Below, one piece after another: positions 7,224 through 13,330 of a DNA stretch of 25,015 nucleotides. The stretch's first letter is position 1, and each line of letters starts with the position of its first letter. The translations under genes were made by a program, and so were the position numbers. Source of the DNA: a virus; IMG/VR virus record IMGVR_UViG_3300048079_000215, positions 1-25,015 of that record; one strand, written 5' to 3'. The notes under the pieces are model-generated. The model did not search any database, was not told the origin of the DNA, and was given only the letters and a program-made list of their open reading frames with translations.

Positions 7224-7669
7224 GCCCGTACCTCCGGGTCACGTGCTCCGAACAGCGCAGCCACCAACGGGTCACGCGCGGGCGTCACCAAGCTCAGGCG
7301 CACCGAGTAGTGCACGTCGTCTTCCATGATATGTACGAGGCGGCCGGCACCGATCTTGGCGATGTCGCTAGGGCGCTTCGGGACGCCAGTAGGCCGCGCC
7401 ACTGGTGCCGCAGCGAGTTGAGCCAGATAGGCCTGGGCCTGCTCCGTCGTGATCGCGAGGAAGCACATCGATTCATTGTCAACGCGCGCGGTCGTGATGC
7501 GGCTGCCGAGATCGACCAGGTACTTGCGCACGCCAGACGGGCCCATCTGCAACAGGTTCCCGATCTCGTCGCGGCGCAGCGGACGGATCATAAGTTCAGC
7601 CACCAGCCGGCGCAGGTTATCGATGCGCGCGGCGGTCTGGCCAGGGGTGACGTAACTGGCGCGTGTCAT
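7220..7669 (-). CDS. phage probable helix-turn-helix DNA-binding protein
   Basis: In this 149-aa protein residues about 10-60 (TAARIDNLRRLVAELMIRPLRRDEIGNLLQMGPSGVRKYLVDLGSRI) match the winged-helix pattern: a long helix, then RDEIGNLLQMGPSGVRKYLVDL, whose LLxMxxSGVRKYLxxL is a recognition-helix signature. Strands containing TTARVDNESMCFLAIT would form the wing. The remainder (VPKRPSDIAKIGAGRLVHIMEDDVHYSVRL) is extended and unknown. It is translationally coupled to the sliding-clamp gene upstream (ATGA at 7666-7669). A replication or transcription role is inferred. Confidence 0.65.
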   Translation of the reverse strand: MTRASYVTPGQTAARIDNLRRLVAELMIRPLRRDEIGNLLQMGPSGVRKYLVDLGSRITTARVDNESMCFLAITTEQAQAYLAQLAAAPVARPTGVPKRPSDIAKIGAGRLVHIMEDDVHYSVRLSLVTPARDPLVAALFGARDPEVRA

Positions 7670-8355
7670 GCTGCGCTCCTGGATTGGTTGGCAGCGGCGT
7701 CGACTGCGGCATGGAGTTCAGATACCCACTCCGGAGTGGCCGCTTTGAGAACGTCATCGCGCATTGGCATGAGCACGGCCACAAATTCGGGCTCGACCGG
7801 AAGACGAACTACCGCGCACGAGTTTGCGTCGCCGTTGACATTGAAGAACTGCATTCCGCTGTAACTTCCCCTGCTCCGCTTCGCGATCGTCAACGCGGCT
7901 TTCTCAACCGGCGCCAGCACCGTAGCGCTGTATGTTCCGATGAGTCCAGGTTGCAGCGTTTCCAGCTTTGGGATGACGCGCTCGTAGCGTGGGAAGTTGC
8001 CTTCGATCTCCGGCGCACCGGCCTGGATATAGACCTCGCGGCCCGCGTTGTCGACGACGGCAAGACGATCGCCGATCATGACGATCTCGCGATCATCACT
8101 GAGGCCGGCTGCGCAGGCTTGCTGCATACGCGTGTCGAAGCGAAGAATGACTTCGTGCTCGCAGGTCGCGCGAGGATCACGGATAGCGGCCAAGGCGTGG
8201 CCATTCGTCGCAACGATGATGGCGCCGCCACCCTTGTGTGGGCGCACGTTGATGCCGTTCAGGTAGTAGCGGATATCAGCCTTGGCCATGAAGGGCACAA
8301 TCAGCGGCAGCAGCTTGGCCGCAAGACGCAGGTTGGAGTGCTTGTTTTCGCTCAT
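7666..8355 (-). CDS. phage two-domain DNA polymerase III beta (sliding clamp) homologue
   Basis: The 229-aa protein is clearly related to the second and third domains of DnaN. IRYYLNGINV with IIVATNGHALAAI (about residues 28-58) corresponds to the domain II signature (RYYLNG...VATDGHRLA in E. coli). EGNFPRYERVIPK (about 138-150) corresponds to the domain III entry (DGRFPDYRRVLPK). VAVLMPMR near the C terminus corresponds to the terminal VVMPMR of DnaN. Bacterial clamps are ~366 aa with three domains; this one lacks domain I, so it may be a trimer or may modify the host clamp. The methyltransferase in the same operon ends in QLSLF, a canonical clamp-binding peptide. The start overlaps the upstream stop by 4 nt. 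Confidence 0.82.
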   Translation of the reverse strand: MSENKHSNLRLAAKLLPLIVPFMAKADIRYYLNGINVRPHKGGGAIIVATNGHALAAIRDPRATCEHEVILRFDTRMQQACAAGLSDDREIVMIGDRLAVVDNAGREVYIQAGAPEIEGNFPRYERVIPKLETLQPGLIGTYSATVLAPVEKAALTIAKRSRGSYSGMQFFNVNGDANSCAVVRLPVEPEFVAVLMPMRDDVLKAATPEWVSELHAAVDAAANQSRSAA

Positions 8356-8603
8356 TGCTCACCACCGATCACGGCGCGAGCGGCCGCATTCAGGTCGGAA
8401 TCGGTGAGCACGATGCGGCTGGTGGTGGTGACGTACACAACGTCACCAGCGCGCAGCCAGTCGTTGTCGATCACGAGCTCGACCAGCGACTGAGCATCGG
8501 TTTCGACTTGGTTGACCGAGTACCCTTGCACAGGTGCGAAGCGCCTAGTCGAAGACTGGTCTTCACCGGCGTGCACCGGCGTGATATTTGATTGTGCTAA
8601 CAT
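8352..8603 (-). CDS. small phage hypothetical protein
   Basis: The protein is 83 aa from ATG 8603, chosen because GGAG lies six bases upstream; in-frame ATGs at 8657 and 8627 lie in or next to the terminator hairpin. The N terminus is polar and probably disordered (VHAGEDQSSTRRFAP). The C-terminal ~50 residues have an alpha/beta pattern (ETDAQSLVELVIDNDWLRAGDVVYVTTTSRIVLTDSDLNAAARAVIG). It is the first gene after the hairpin at 8629-8652 and begins the replication segment, coupled by ATGA to the clamp gene. No family is recognised. Confidence 0.65.
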   Translation of the reverse strand: MLAQSNITPVHAGEDQSSTRRFAPVQGYSVNQVETDAQSLVELVIDNDWLRAGDVVYVTTTSRIVLTDSDLNAAARAVIGGEQ

Positions 8604-8628
8604 GCGTTCTCCAAGTAGTTGCTTCATC

Positions 8629-8652
8629 AAAGCCCGGTTGCCTCCGGGCTTT
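8629..8652. terminator. perfect hairpin terminator upstream of the replication segment
   Basis: Arms AAAGCCCGG and CCGGGCTTT (9 bp, perfect) flank the 6-nt loop TTGCCT. The plus-strand side is followed by TTTTCC and the minus side by CTTTG, so it could terminate in either direction with a modest U tract. For leftward transcription it lies between the HTH gene ending at 8694 and the gene starting at 8603, which is where lambda-like phages place tR1. Antitermination control of the replication genes is an inference. Confidence 0.7.
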
Positions 8653-8693
8653 TCCATTTCTGCCGTTCAGCGATCATTCGCTGCGACTTCTCT

Positions 8694-8897
8694 TTACTGC
8701 GCCAACTCGCGAATTTCTTTCACCGGTACGCCTAGGTGCTCGTGGATGCTCAAGATCGTCGACGGGCCCAAGGCCGATCCGGCGCGCATCTTGCTGATTT
8801 GAGCTGGCGAGACTTCCAGCTCACGCGCCAACGCCGCGTCGCTCTTGATCTGGAAGCGCTCGCGCAGCGTGTCCAGCAGCTTTGGTACGTTCGTCAA
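8694..8897 (-). CDS. Cro/C1-type HTH regulator, TTG start
   Basis: The protein is 67 aa from TTG 8897. No in-frame ATG fits: the longer reading upstream overlaps another gene and is Arg-rich noise, whereas GGGAG lies about five bases before TTG ACG AAC. The protein is essentially one helix-turn-helix domain: KLLDTLRERFQIKSDAALARELEVSPAQISKMRAGSALGPSTILSIHEHLGVPVKEIREL. ALARELEVSPAQISKMR is the HTH unit. Small regulators of this kind are common in Burkholderiales prophages. By position, after cro and before the terminator, it may play a CII-like or second-repressor role; that is inferred. Confidence 0.8.
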   Translation of the reverse strand: MTNVPKLLDTLRERFQIKSDAALARELEVSPAQISKMRAGSALGPSTILSIHEHLGVPVKEIRELAQ

Positions 8898-8952
8898 TTC
8901 CGCTCCCTGATGTGATGTTGGTGACGGCGCCGTCCCGCCGCCTGGGTGTTGC

Positions 8953-9141
8953 CTACGTCGACCCTTGCAGGAAGCTTTTCTCCAGCTTCTCCACCGCCTC
9001 CGCCAGCTCGTTTCCGTCCTGGTGATGGCGAGACTGCGCACGCTCTTTTTCTGGCCCCTTAGCGGCAGCCTTGGCGCGTCGGCTCGACACCCACTTGCTC
9101 GCTTTTGCCAGCACCTTGTCTTTCTCCTTCTGATCGTCCAT
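8953..9141 (-). CDS. small basic protein, unknown
   Basis: The protein is 62 aa from ATG 9141, preceded by a strong AAGGAAAGGG Shine-Dalgarno; a GTG at 9174 is an alternative start. Its composition is almost entirely charged and helical: KEKDKVLAKASKWVSSRRAKAAAKGPEKERAQSRHHQDG, then an amphipathic helix ELAEAVEKLEKSFLQ. The Arg/Lys-rich first half would suit an RNA- or DNA-binding peptide, and its place before a terminator hairpin is where lambdoid antiterminators act, but there is no sequence match to any N protein that I recognise. Confidence 0.55.
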   Translation of the reverse strand: MDDQKEKDKVLAKASKWVSSRRAKAAAKGPEKERAQSRHHQDGNELAEAVEKLEKSFLQGST

Positions 9142-9191
9142 CTTGGCCCTTTCCTTATTCACTTTTCGATACACCTAGCACCCGAAACCCT

Positions 9192-9476
9192 TTAAACCCG
9201 CATGAAAGGCTTCGGTGCGCCGCCGCGTGCCCGGCGCGCGCTCGACTGTGGCCAGGTCCGTTGCAGGCCCGTTTTGGGCATACGACCTGCACTCTCCCTG
9301 CGGGTACGATGTGCAGGGTCAAGTTCGCGGATCGAAGCTGCCAGCTGCTGAAGGCCCAAGCCGATCGCAGCGCTCATCGACAGGCCGACCGGATCGAAAA
9401 CGGCCTTGTTGGCCAGATAGACGTCCGGCGAAAGGTAGCCCTTGACCGAGATGGTCTTGGCGTTCGGGTTGTTCAT
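9192..9476 (-). CDS. small phage protein, possible ribbon-helix-helix
   Basis: The 94-aa protein has AGGAG six bases before ATG. The first ~50 residues look like a short strand (AKTISVKGYLSPDVYLANKA) followed by helices (LSMSAAIGLGLQQLAASIREL), which is the outline of a ribbon-helix-helix DNA-binding domain. The C terminus is basic and Pro/Arg-rich (RTRRESAGRMPKTGLQRTWPQSSARRARGG) and probably disordered. It lies directly after cro in the leftward early operon. The fold call is a guess from pattern; no family name is claimed. Confidence 0.6.
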   Translation of the reverse strand: MNNPNAKTISVKGYLSPDVYLANKAVFDPVGLSMSAAIGLGLQQLAASIRELDPAHRTRRESAGRMPKTGLQRTWPQSSARRARGGAPKPFMRV

Positions 9477-9533
9477 GGTTTTCTCCTAGTGATGCGGGTT
9501 ACAGGAATGGTTAAAACGTTATGCAGTCGCGAA

Positions 9534-9833
9534 TTACGCAGGCGGTGCTGGCGCGCCACAAATCAGCACCGTCTCGGCAGTAGGTAGGTTTCGTCCTGCT
9601 CGGATAGGTGCCGGAGACTTGTCCGTCGACCGGCGCTGTGGAGTTACATCGCCAATGCCGAGCGCGGTAAATATCTCTGGCCGCGCAAGGCGGAGAAATT
9701 TCAGCTGATGCTTCGGGATGCCATTGATCCTCCACTGCGATACAGCGGAATCGGTCACATCGCTGAGCTCTGCAACTTTTGATGTCCCGCCCAAGGCATC
9801 AATGATCTCGTCAGGCGTCGGTTTCTTGTCCAT
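9534..9833 (-). CDS. Cro-like repressor
   Basis: In this 99-aa protein residues 7-50 (DEIIDALGGTSKVAELSDVTDSAVSQWRINGIPKHQLKFLRLARPEIF) follow the YdaS/Cro pattern: a helix with ALGGTSKVAEL, then an HTH with VTDSAVSQWRINGIPKHQ. The tail is polar. It is divergent from the CI-like gene across a 70-bp operator region, the standard cI/cro arrangement. The predicted -10 (TAAAGT, 9845-9840 on the minus strand) would start RNA at or within a few bases of the ATG at 9833, and no Shine-Dalgarno is possible there, so cro may be translated from a leaderless mRNA. Confidence 0.85.
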   Translation of the reverse strand: MDKKPTPDEIIDALGGTSKVAELSDVTDSAVSQWRINGIPKHQLKFLRLARPEIFTALGIGDVTPQRRSTDKSPAPIRAGRNLPTAETVLICGAPAPPA

Positions 9834-9839
9834 GACAAT

Positions 9840-9868
9840 ACTTTAGCTTACTAAAGTTAAACATGCAA
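9840..9868 (-). promoter_or_regulatory. cro (leftward early) promoter
   Basis: On the minus strand, TTGCAT (-35, 9868-9863) is separated by 17 nt from TAAAGT (-10, 9845-9840). The -10 is embedded in operator O1 (9841-9856). The rightward early promoter at 16677-16705 has the same spacing and almost the same -10 context (TTTAGTAAGCTAAAGTATT against TTTAGTAGGCTAAAGTATT), which supports both calls. Confidence 0.65.
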
Positions 9869-9903
9869 GCACGCTAAAGCGAAAAACATTTAGAGTGCTA
9901 AAC
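9841..9903. promoter_or_regulatory. operator cluster O1-O3 between cro and cI
   Basis: Three 16-bp sites occur at regular 23-24 bp intervals. O1, 9841-9856, is CTTTAG-CTTA-CTAAAG with perfect arms. O2, 9864-9879, is TGCAAG-CACG-CTAAAG with one good half. O3, 9888-9903, is ATTTAG-AGTG-CTAAAC. O1 overlaps the cro -10. O3 abuts the cI start codon (9904) and would block cI expression. The same motif recurs at 16654-16704. This regular array is the expected binding pattern for CI and Cro dimers. Confidence 0.75.
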
Positions 9904-10581
9904 ATGGATGATCTGGCAACACGACTTAAACAAGCAATGGCAGAGCTCGGGCTCAAGAACAGCGTCGAGCTCGCGACTTTTTGCGACGTATCGCAAGGCC
10001 TTGTGGCGCAGTGGTTCTCAGGAACTACGAGGCTCGGGCCGAAACCACTAAAGGCCTTCGCCCGCACTCATTTCAGCCTGGACTGGCTTACGGACGGGAA
10101 GCTCCCTAAATACCGTCCTGTTGCAGTAGAAGCCCCCTCTGATGTGGAAGACGCGCCCGCAATTATCGGAACACCGCGACTGCTTCCTGTAGCGGGCCGG
10201 GTCCAGGCGGGTGAGGATGGCTTGCTGCACATCGACGATTTCCCGCCTGAACACCCAGAGGGGTACGTGGTCTGGTTCACCTCGTGCGTGGAGGCGTACG
10301 CGCTGCGCGTGCGCGGCGAGAGCATGAGTCCACGGTATCTGCCCGGGGAGTTTGTCGGAGTTGACCCATGTGCAGACGTGTACCCGAGTGACGAAGTAAT
10401 CGTCCTACTGAGCGATGGTCGAAGGATGATCAAGCGGCTGCTCTGGCAAAGAGACGATCAGGCGTGCTTCGAGTCCGTGAACAAAGACTTCCAGAACATC
10501 GTCGTAGACCTTGAGGAAATCACTGCGTTGCACTTAGTGCTAGGACACATCCCGAAATCAGCCTTCCGCCCAAGCGTGTGA
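9904..10581 (+). CDS. cI: CI-like repressor (HTH plus S24/LexA-type self-cleavage domain)
   Basis: The protein is 225 aa from ATG 9904. The upstream ATG at 9895 lies inside O3 and is less likely. The N-terminal HTH covers about residues 5-60 (ATRLKQAMAELGLKNSVELATFCDVSQGLVAQWFSG). The S24 domain includes a cleavage-site candidate A97-G98 (LLPVAGRVQAG), the catalytic serine in GESMSPRYLPGEF (S140) and the lysine in DGRRMIKRLL (K177), so RecA-stimulated autocleavage after DNA damage is expected. It should maintain lysogeny by binding the CTTTAG-N4-CTAAAG operators on both sides of the cargo block. It is divergent from cro. Confidence 0.93.
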   Translation: MDDLATRLKQAMAELGLKNSVELATFCDVSQGLVAQWFSGTTRLGPKPLKAFARTHFSLDWLTDGKLPKYRPVAVEAPSDVEDAPAIIGTPRLLPVAGRVQAGEDGLLHIDDFPPEHPEGYVVWFTSCVEAYALRVRGESMSPRYLPGEFVGVDPCADVYPSDEVIVLLSDGRRMIKRLLWQRDDQACFESVNKDFQNIVVDLEEITALHLVLGHIPKSAFRPSV

Positions 10582-10941
10582 AGCCGCTGCCTGTAGAGCT
10601 AGCGCCAGACTTCGACCTGGTTCGGAAAATCAAACTTCGGCTACGCGCTGGGGTTGAGGGTTTTGAAACCGAGGCTGATATGTCCGCTGGCTCCCCCTGC
10701 CAATCCCATCGAGCGATTTCGAGCAACTCGGGGTGGGGAACGCGGACCTTCTTGAGCTTCAGATGCGCGCTCTGCGAACAGGTCAGCAGAGTGGACGTGC
10801 AAGGGTATCAACATCAGACTGCTGTGCGCGAGCAGCATCCGCTGCAACATCACCTTCACGTCCGGCGCTAAACATGCAGGGCATCTGAAAGAGCTAGCAG
10901 CTCGGGCTGCCAAAGACGCAGCCCGGCCGGTTACTCCTTGA
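10578..10941 (+). pseudogene. possible frameshifted gene coupled to cI
   Basis: A GTG at 10578 overlaps the cI stop as GTGA, the coupling style of this phage. It opens an ORF (PLPVELAPDFDLVRKIKLRLRAG...) that reaches FRCALCEQVSRVD near 10790 and then runs to a stop at 10871 through His/Gln-rich residues. One base out of register, the overlapping frame from about 10800 to the TGA at 10939-10941 encodes a more protein-like tail (GINIRLLCASSIRC, AGHLKELAARAAKDAARP). Joining the two by a single +1 shift near 10795 would give CxxC...CxxxxC, a possible zinc site. It could be a decayed gene, a sequencing error, or simply a 97-aa ORF. No family is recognised. Confidence 0.35.
10903..10925. other. 8-bp hairpin inside the region after cI
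   Basis: CGGGCTGC and GCAGCCCG form a perfect 8-bp stem around a 7-nt loop (CAAAGAC). The following bases (GCCGGTTACTCCTTGATT) give no clean U tract, so it is only a weak terminator candidate for the cI transcript. Confidence 0.35.
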
Positions 10942-10944
10942 TTA

Positions 10945-11010
10945 ATGGCTAACTTTCAGCGCCTGTGTACGAGCCATACTTACGCGAGATTAGCGCTGCA
11001 ATCTTTCTTG
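10945..11010 (+). repeat. cargo element copy R3 (shortened)
   Basis: The sequence begins ATGGCTAACTTT and has CATACT 30 bp later (10975-10980), then TACGCGAG, a short spacer and GCTGCAAT. Compared with R1 (12101) it keeps ATACTTACGCGAG and GCTGCAAT.TT.CTTG but lacks about 13-15 bp between them. The left half matches R2 (13897), including GCCTG and GAGC before the CATACT/TATACT. It points toward the 3' end of the PEP-CTERM gene rather than toward a plus-strand gene. Confidence 0.6.
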
Positions 11011-11050
11011 ACATAGCGGACCACACGAGTTCAGCGACCCGCAATTTTAT

Positions 11051-11821
11051 TTACTGGCGCTTCGATCGTTTTGCACCGTACATGCCAAGCATTGCAATAC
11101 CAAGCAGGGCGATGCTACTCGGTTCAGGCACATCGACCGGCGGCGTATCGGAAAAGGTCCCGGCTTCGATGAATACTCCGGAGTCTAAGTCATCGTCGCC
11201 CACATCACGAATGAAAAACTCAAATGTGTTTAATCCTGTCAAGCCTGTGAGCTGAGCAGTTAGGACGTTCGTAAGCCCATCGTAGCCCGTATTGTAACTG
11301 CCAGAAGTGTTGTCGCGAAAATAGGCCGAGTTGGTATTATTGTTGACATTATTGATTGATACCGCCCCGCCTCCGTTCGGCAAGGTGGCAATATTAACGC
11401 CATTCACACGAAGCTCGAATAGATCGTTAAATGAACTACCGACATACTCGTTGTATTCCTCCGAACCGAAAATATATCGAAAGAAAACGTTCCCGTTGTT
11501 GCTGGAAAAGTCAAATTTCAGCGAGGTTGTCGTACCACTACCGCTACAAGCAGTGGAAGTGCTTGGCGCATTAGCGCAAGCCACATTGCCGGTTGTTAAT
11601 AAAATACCGCTATTAAAACCGAGATTTCCGCCTCCTGTAAAAATTCCGGATGCCGTGCTTGAAGCACCGTTATACGATACGTTACTGATGTTGACACCTG
11701 CTCCAGCAATTGTACTTGCCAAAACAGCCCCATCAGTAGTAGACGTGATTGTAATAGCGCTAGCAGAACTAGCAAGGAATGAGAGTGCCACTGCCGATGC
11801 CAGCTTGATTGTGTTTTTCAT
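11051..11821 (-). CDS. exported choice-of-anchor L-type protein with PEP-CTERM sorting signal
   Basis: The protein is 256 aa from ATG 11821 (MKNTIKLASAVALSFLASSASA); upstream in-frame starts would add residues before a clean signal peptide, which ends at about residue 22 (ASA). The body contains Gly/Asn/Ser-rich beta repeats with GSEEYNEYVGSSFNDLFELRVNG and FEFFIRDVGDDDLDSGVFIEAGTF, the pattern of choice-of-anchor L domains. The C terminus is a textbook PEP-CTERM tail: VPEPSS, a hydrophobic helix (IALLGIAMLGMYG) and a basic end (AKRSKRQ). It would be sorted by exosortase and linked to exopolysaccharide. AT-richer codons and reversed strand mark it as recently acquired cargo in the prophage. 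Confidence 0.9.
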   Translation of the reverse strand: MKNTIKLASAVALSFLASSASAITITSTTDGAVLASTIAGAGVNISNVSYNGASSTASGIFTGGGNLGFNSGILLTTGNVACANAPSTSTACSGSGTTTSLKFDFSSNNGNVFFRYIFGSEEYNEYVGSSFNDLFELRVNGVNIATLPNGGGAVSINNVNNNTNSAYFRDNTSGSYNTGYDGLTNVLTAQLTGLTGLNTFEFFIRDVGDDDLDSGVFIEAGTFSDTPPVDVPEPSSIALLGIAMLGMYGAKRSKRQ

Positions 11822-11885
11822 TTTATCTCTTTCAGGAGTGATTGATAAGTGCAGCAATCGAACATTTAGCAAGATGTGTGCCAGA

Positions 11886-11904
11886 ATTTAATTACTAATT
11901 AAAT
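11886..11904. promoter_or_regulatory. 19-bp palindrome upstream of the PEP-CTERM gene
   Basis: ATTTAATTA-C-TAATTAAAT is a perfect inverted repeat with 9-bp arms around a single central base. It lies 64 bp before the PEP-CTERM start codon in an AT-rich promoter region, suitable for a dimeric regulator. The 11822-12100 gap otherwise holds no ORF that I can support. Confidence 0.4.
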
Positions 11905-12100
11905 CAACAACTTGCATGAAATTATTATAGACTCATCAAACTTATGTAAATACTATCGACAGTATTTTGTTTCAGACCAATACGAAGCGCGTAACAAATT
12001 GGGGTTTAGCCACTTATGTTACCGTAAATACACACTTTTAAATGATGCCTGATTAGACCAGCTCAGCGGTAACAAAAGATATAGCTTCCAAATGTGAGAA

Positions 12101-12170
12101 TTGACTAGATTTATTCGACCGATGCTCAGTTATACTTACGCGAGCGAAACGGCACGCCGAGATGCTGCAA
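12101..12170 (+). repeat. cargo element copy R1 (promoter-like)
   Basis: The 70-bp element starts TTGACTAGATTT. TATACT lies at +30 (12131-12136), then CGCGAGCGAAACGGCACGC (12139-12157) and AGATGC. It aligns without gaps to R2 at 13897-13966, with the last two blocks nearly identical. It ends 13 bp before the ATG of the membrane protein at 12184. TATACT is a good sigma-70 -10, but a consensus -35 at 17 bp is missing, so it may use an activator or another sigma factor. Confidence 0.65.
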
Positions 12171-12183
12171 TATTCCTTGCACA

Positions 12184-12663
12184 ATGGCTCCTTTCAAAAC
12201 AGCATGCACTGCGCTTCTCGTCTTGGCTGCACTGGTGCCCGCATTATTCATGTGGAAATACACTGAGTGGGTGGAAATCCCGAAAGCACGCGCGTCGTTG
12301 GTTGCGCTATTAAAAGACCCAGGCAGCGCGCAGTTTCGTAACGAAAGAATCGATCCGACCGGCGCGCTTTGCGGAGAAATAAATGCAAAAAATTCAATGG
12401 GAGCGTACGTCGGCTTTAAGAAATATTTTTCTTTCGGGTCGGAAGCGAACTTTGTCGAGGGGACCGGCCAGCTAGGAAAGGCGAGCACAGCCGACTACAT
12501 TGAATGGCTTGACCGAAAGACGGAGCTCGTAAAGACTCACGCTCGCTGGCGAAAGGAAGGCGTAGAGATCCCAGATTATTCCGACTCTCAGTTGAATGAT
12601 AAAGTCCGCGATAGCCGATTCGACGCAAAATGGATCGAGTTTTGCGGAATCGATAGAATTTAA
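12184..12663 (+). CDS. small secreted or membrane-anchored cargo protein, unknown
   Basis: The 159-aa protein has an N-terminal hydrophobic helix (TACTALLVLAALVPALFMW, about residues 6-24), a signal anchor or signal peptide. The soluble part has SLVALLKDPGSAQFRN (about 38-53) and ALCGEINAKNSMGAYVGFKKYF (about 61-82). The DPxSAxFRN...CGExNAKNxxGxYxGF pattern recurs in small periplasmic proteins of phages and bacteria that I remember as conserved hypotheticals. A second Cys (FCGID) near the C terminus could form a disulfide. Cargo element R1 lies directly upstream and the next gene starts 17 bp after its stop. Function unknown; surface or exclusion roles are guesses. Confidence 0.75.
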   Translation: MAPFKTACTALLVLAALVPALFMWKYTEWVEIPKARASLVALLKDPGSAQFRNERIDPTGALCGEINAKNSMGAYVGFKKYFSFGSEANFVEGTGQLGKASTADYIEWLDRKTELVKTHARWRKEGVEIPDYSDSQLNDKVRDSRFDAKWIEFCGIDRI

Positions 12664-12680
12664 TATCGAGAAAGCTCTCC

Positions 12681-12917
12681 GTGAAGAAAAGCACTTTAAT
12701 CGCCACCTTCCTTGTAAATCTAGGCGGTGGCCTCGAGCTGGAGCAGGCAGAACACGCCGTAGCCATCACCTTCGCAGAAAAGTACCTAGCAAGTGACTTC
12801 CATGCATGGAATACCGAACTGGATGATCAGTGGTGTGAAAACGTGATCAAGGGCGAGCCGAGTCCTTCGTACGTCAATGTCGAGAATTTCATTCTTCGGC
12901 TTTGGGATATGCGCTGA
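12681..12917 (+). CDS. small cargo protein, unknown (GTG start)
   Basis: The 78-aa ORF starts at GTG AAG AAA AGC shortly after the previous gene, with AGAAAGC upstream as a weak Shine-Dalgarno. It is acidic and helical: LELEQAEHAVAITFAEKYLASDFHAWNTELDDQWCENV, then VNVENFILRLWDM. No family is recognised. Its 3' end overlaps the 3' end of the opposing minus-strand gene by 29 bp (12889-12917). Confidence 0.55.
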   Translation: MKKSTLIATFLVNLGGGLELEQAEHAVAITFAEKYLASDFHAWNTELDDQWCENVIKGEPSPSYVNVENFILRLWDMR

Positions 12918-13155
12918 TGCTTTCGACAGGCCGCGCGCCGATCGCCGGCCCAAGAGCGTGGCTGAAAGATTTCCCCTCAAGCTGCGCCAGCTGCTCCAAG
13001 TCAATCCGAGCCATAACCGAACGGAAGAATGTCAATACGTCCAAAGCACTGGCGCGTTCGAGAGCGAGTAACTCAATTGGATTGCCACTGGCGTCCAATA
13101 CTGCCAAGCGGTAAGGGTGCGCACCGTTAGAGATGTCGAAATGATCTATTTGCAT
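12889..13155 (-). CDS. small cargo protein, unknown
   Basis: The protein is 88 aa from ATG 13155; a TTG at 13167 is an alternative with similar spacing to GAAAG. The N-terminal half is strand-rich (QIDHFDISNGAHPYRLAVLDASGNPIELLALE), followed by a helix (ASALDVLTFFRSVMARIDLEQLAQLEGKSFSHALG). It lies on the strand opposite its cargo neighbours, as is typical of independently acquired single-gene cassettes. No family is recognised. The 13156-13330 gap between this gene and the divergent zinc-ribbon gene must hold both promoters, but no clear hexamers stand out. Confidence 0.6.
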   Translation of the reverse strand: MQIDHFDISNGAHPYRLAVLDASGNPIELLALERASALDVLTFFRSVMARIDLEQLAQLEGKSFSHALGPAIGARPVESISAYPKAEE

Positions 13156-13330
13156 GAGTGCTTTCAAAGTGGAACTCTAATTTAGGGTAGCCGAGGCATC
13201 GACTGATCTTTCAAGTAGCTTACGCGCACGTTCGATGGTTTACAACTTCGGCCGCAACAATTGAAGAGATTTCCCAGGAACATGACGCGTACCATGGAAC
13301 CTCGTTCGATCATTGCTCATAGGTGCATCC

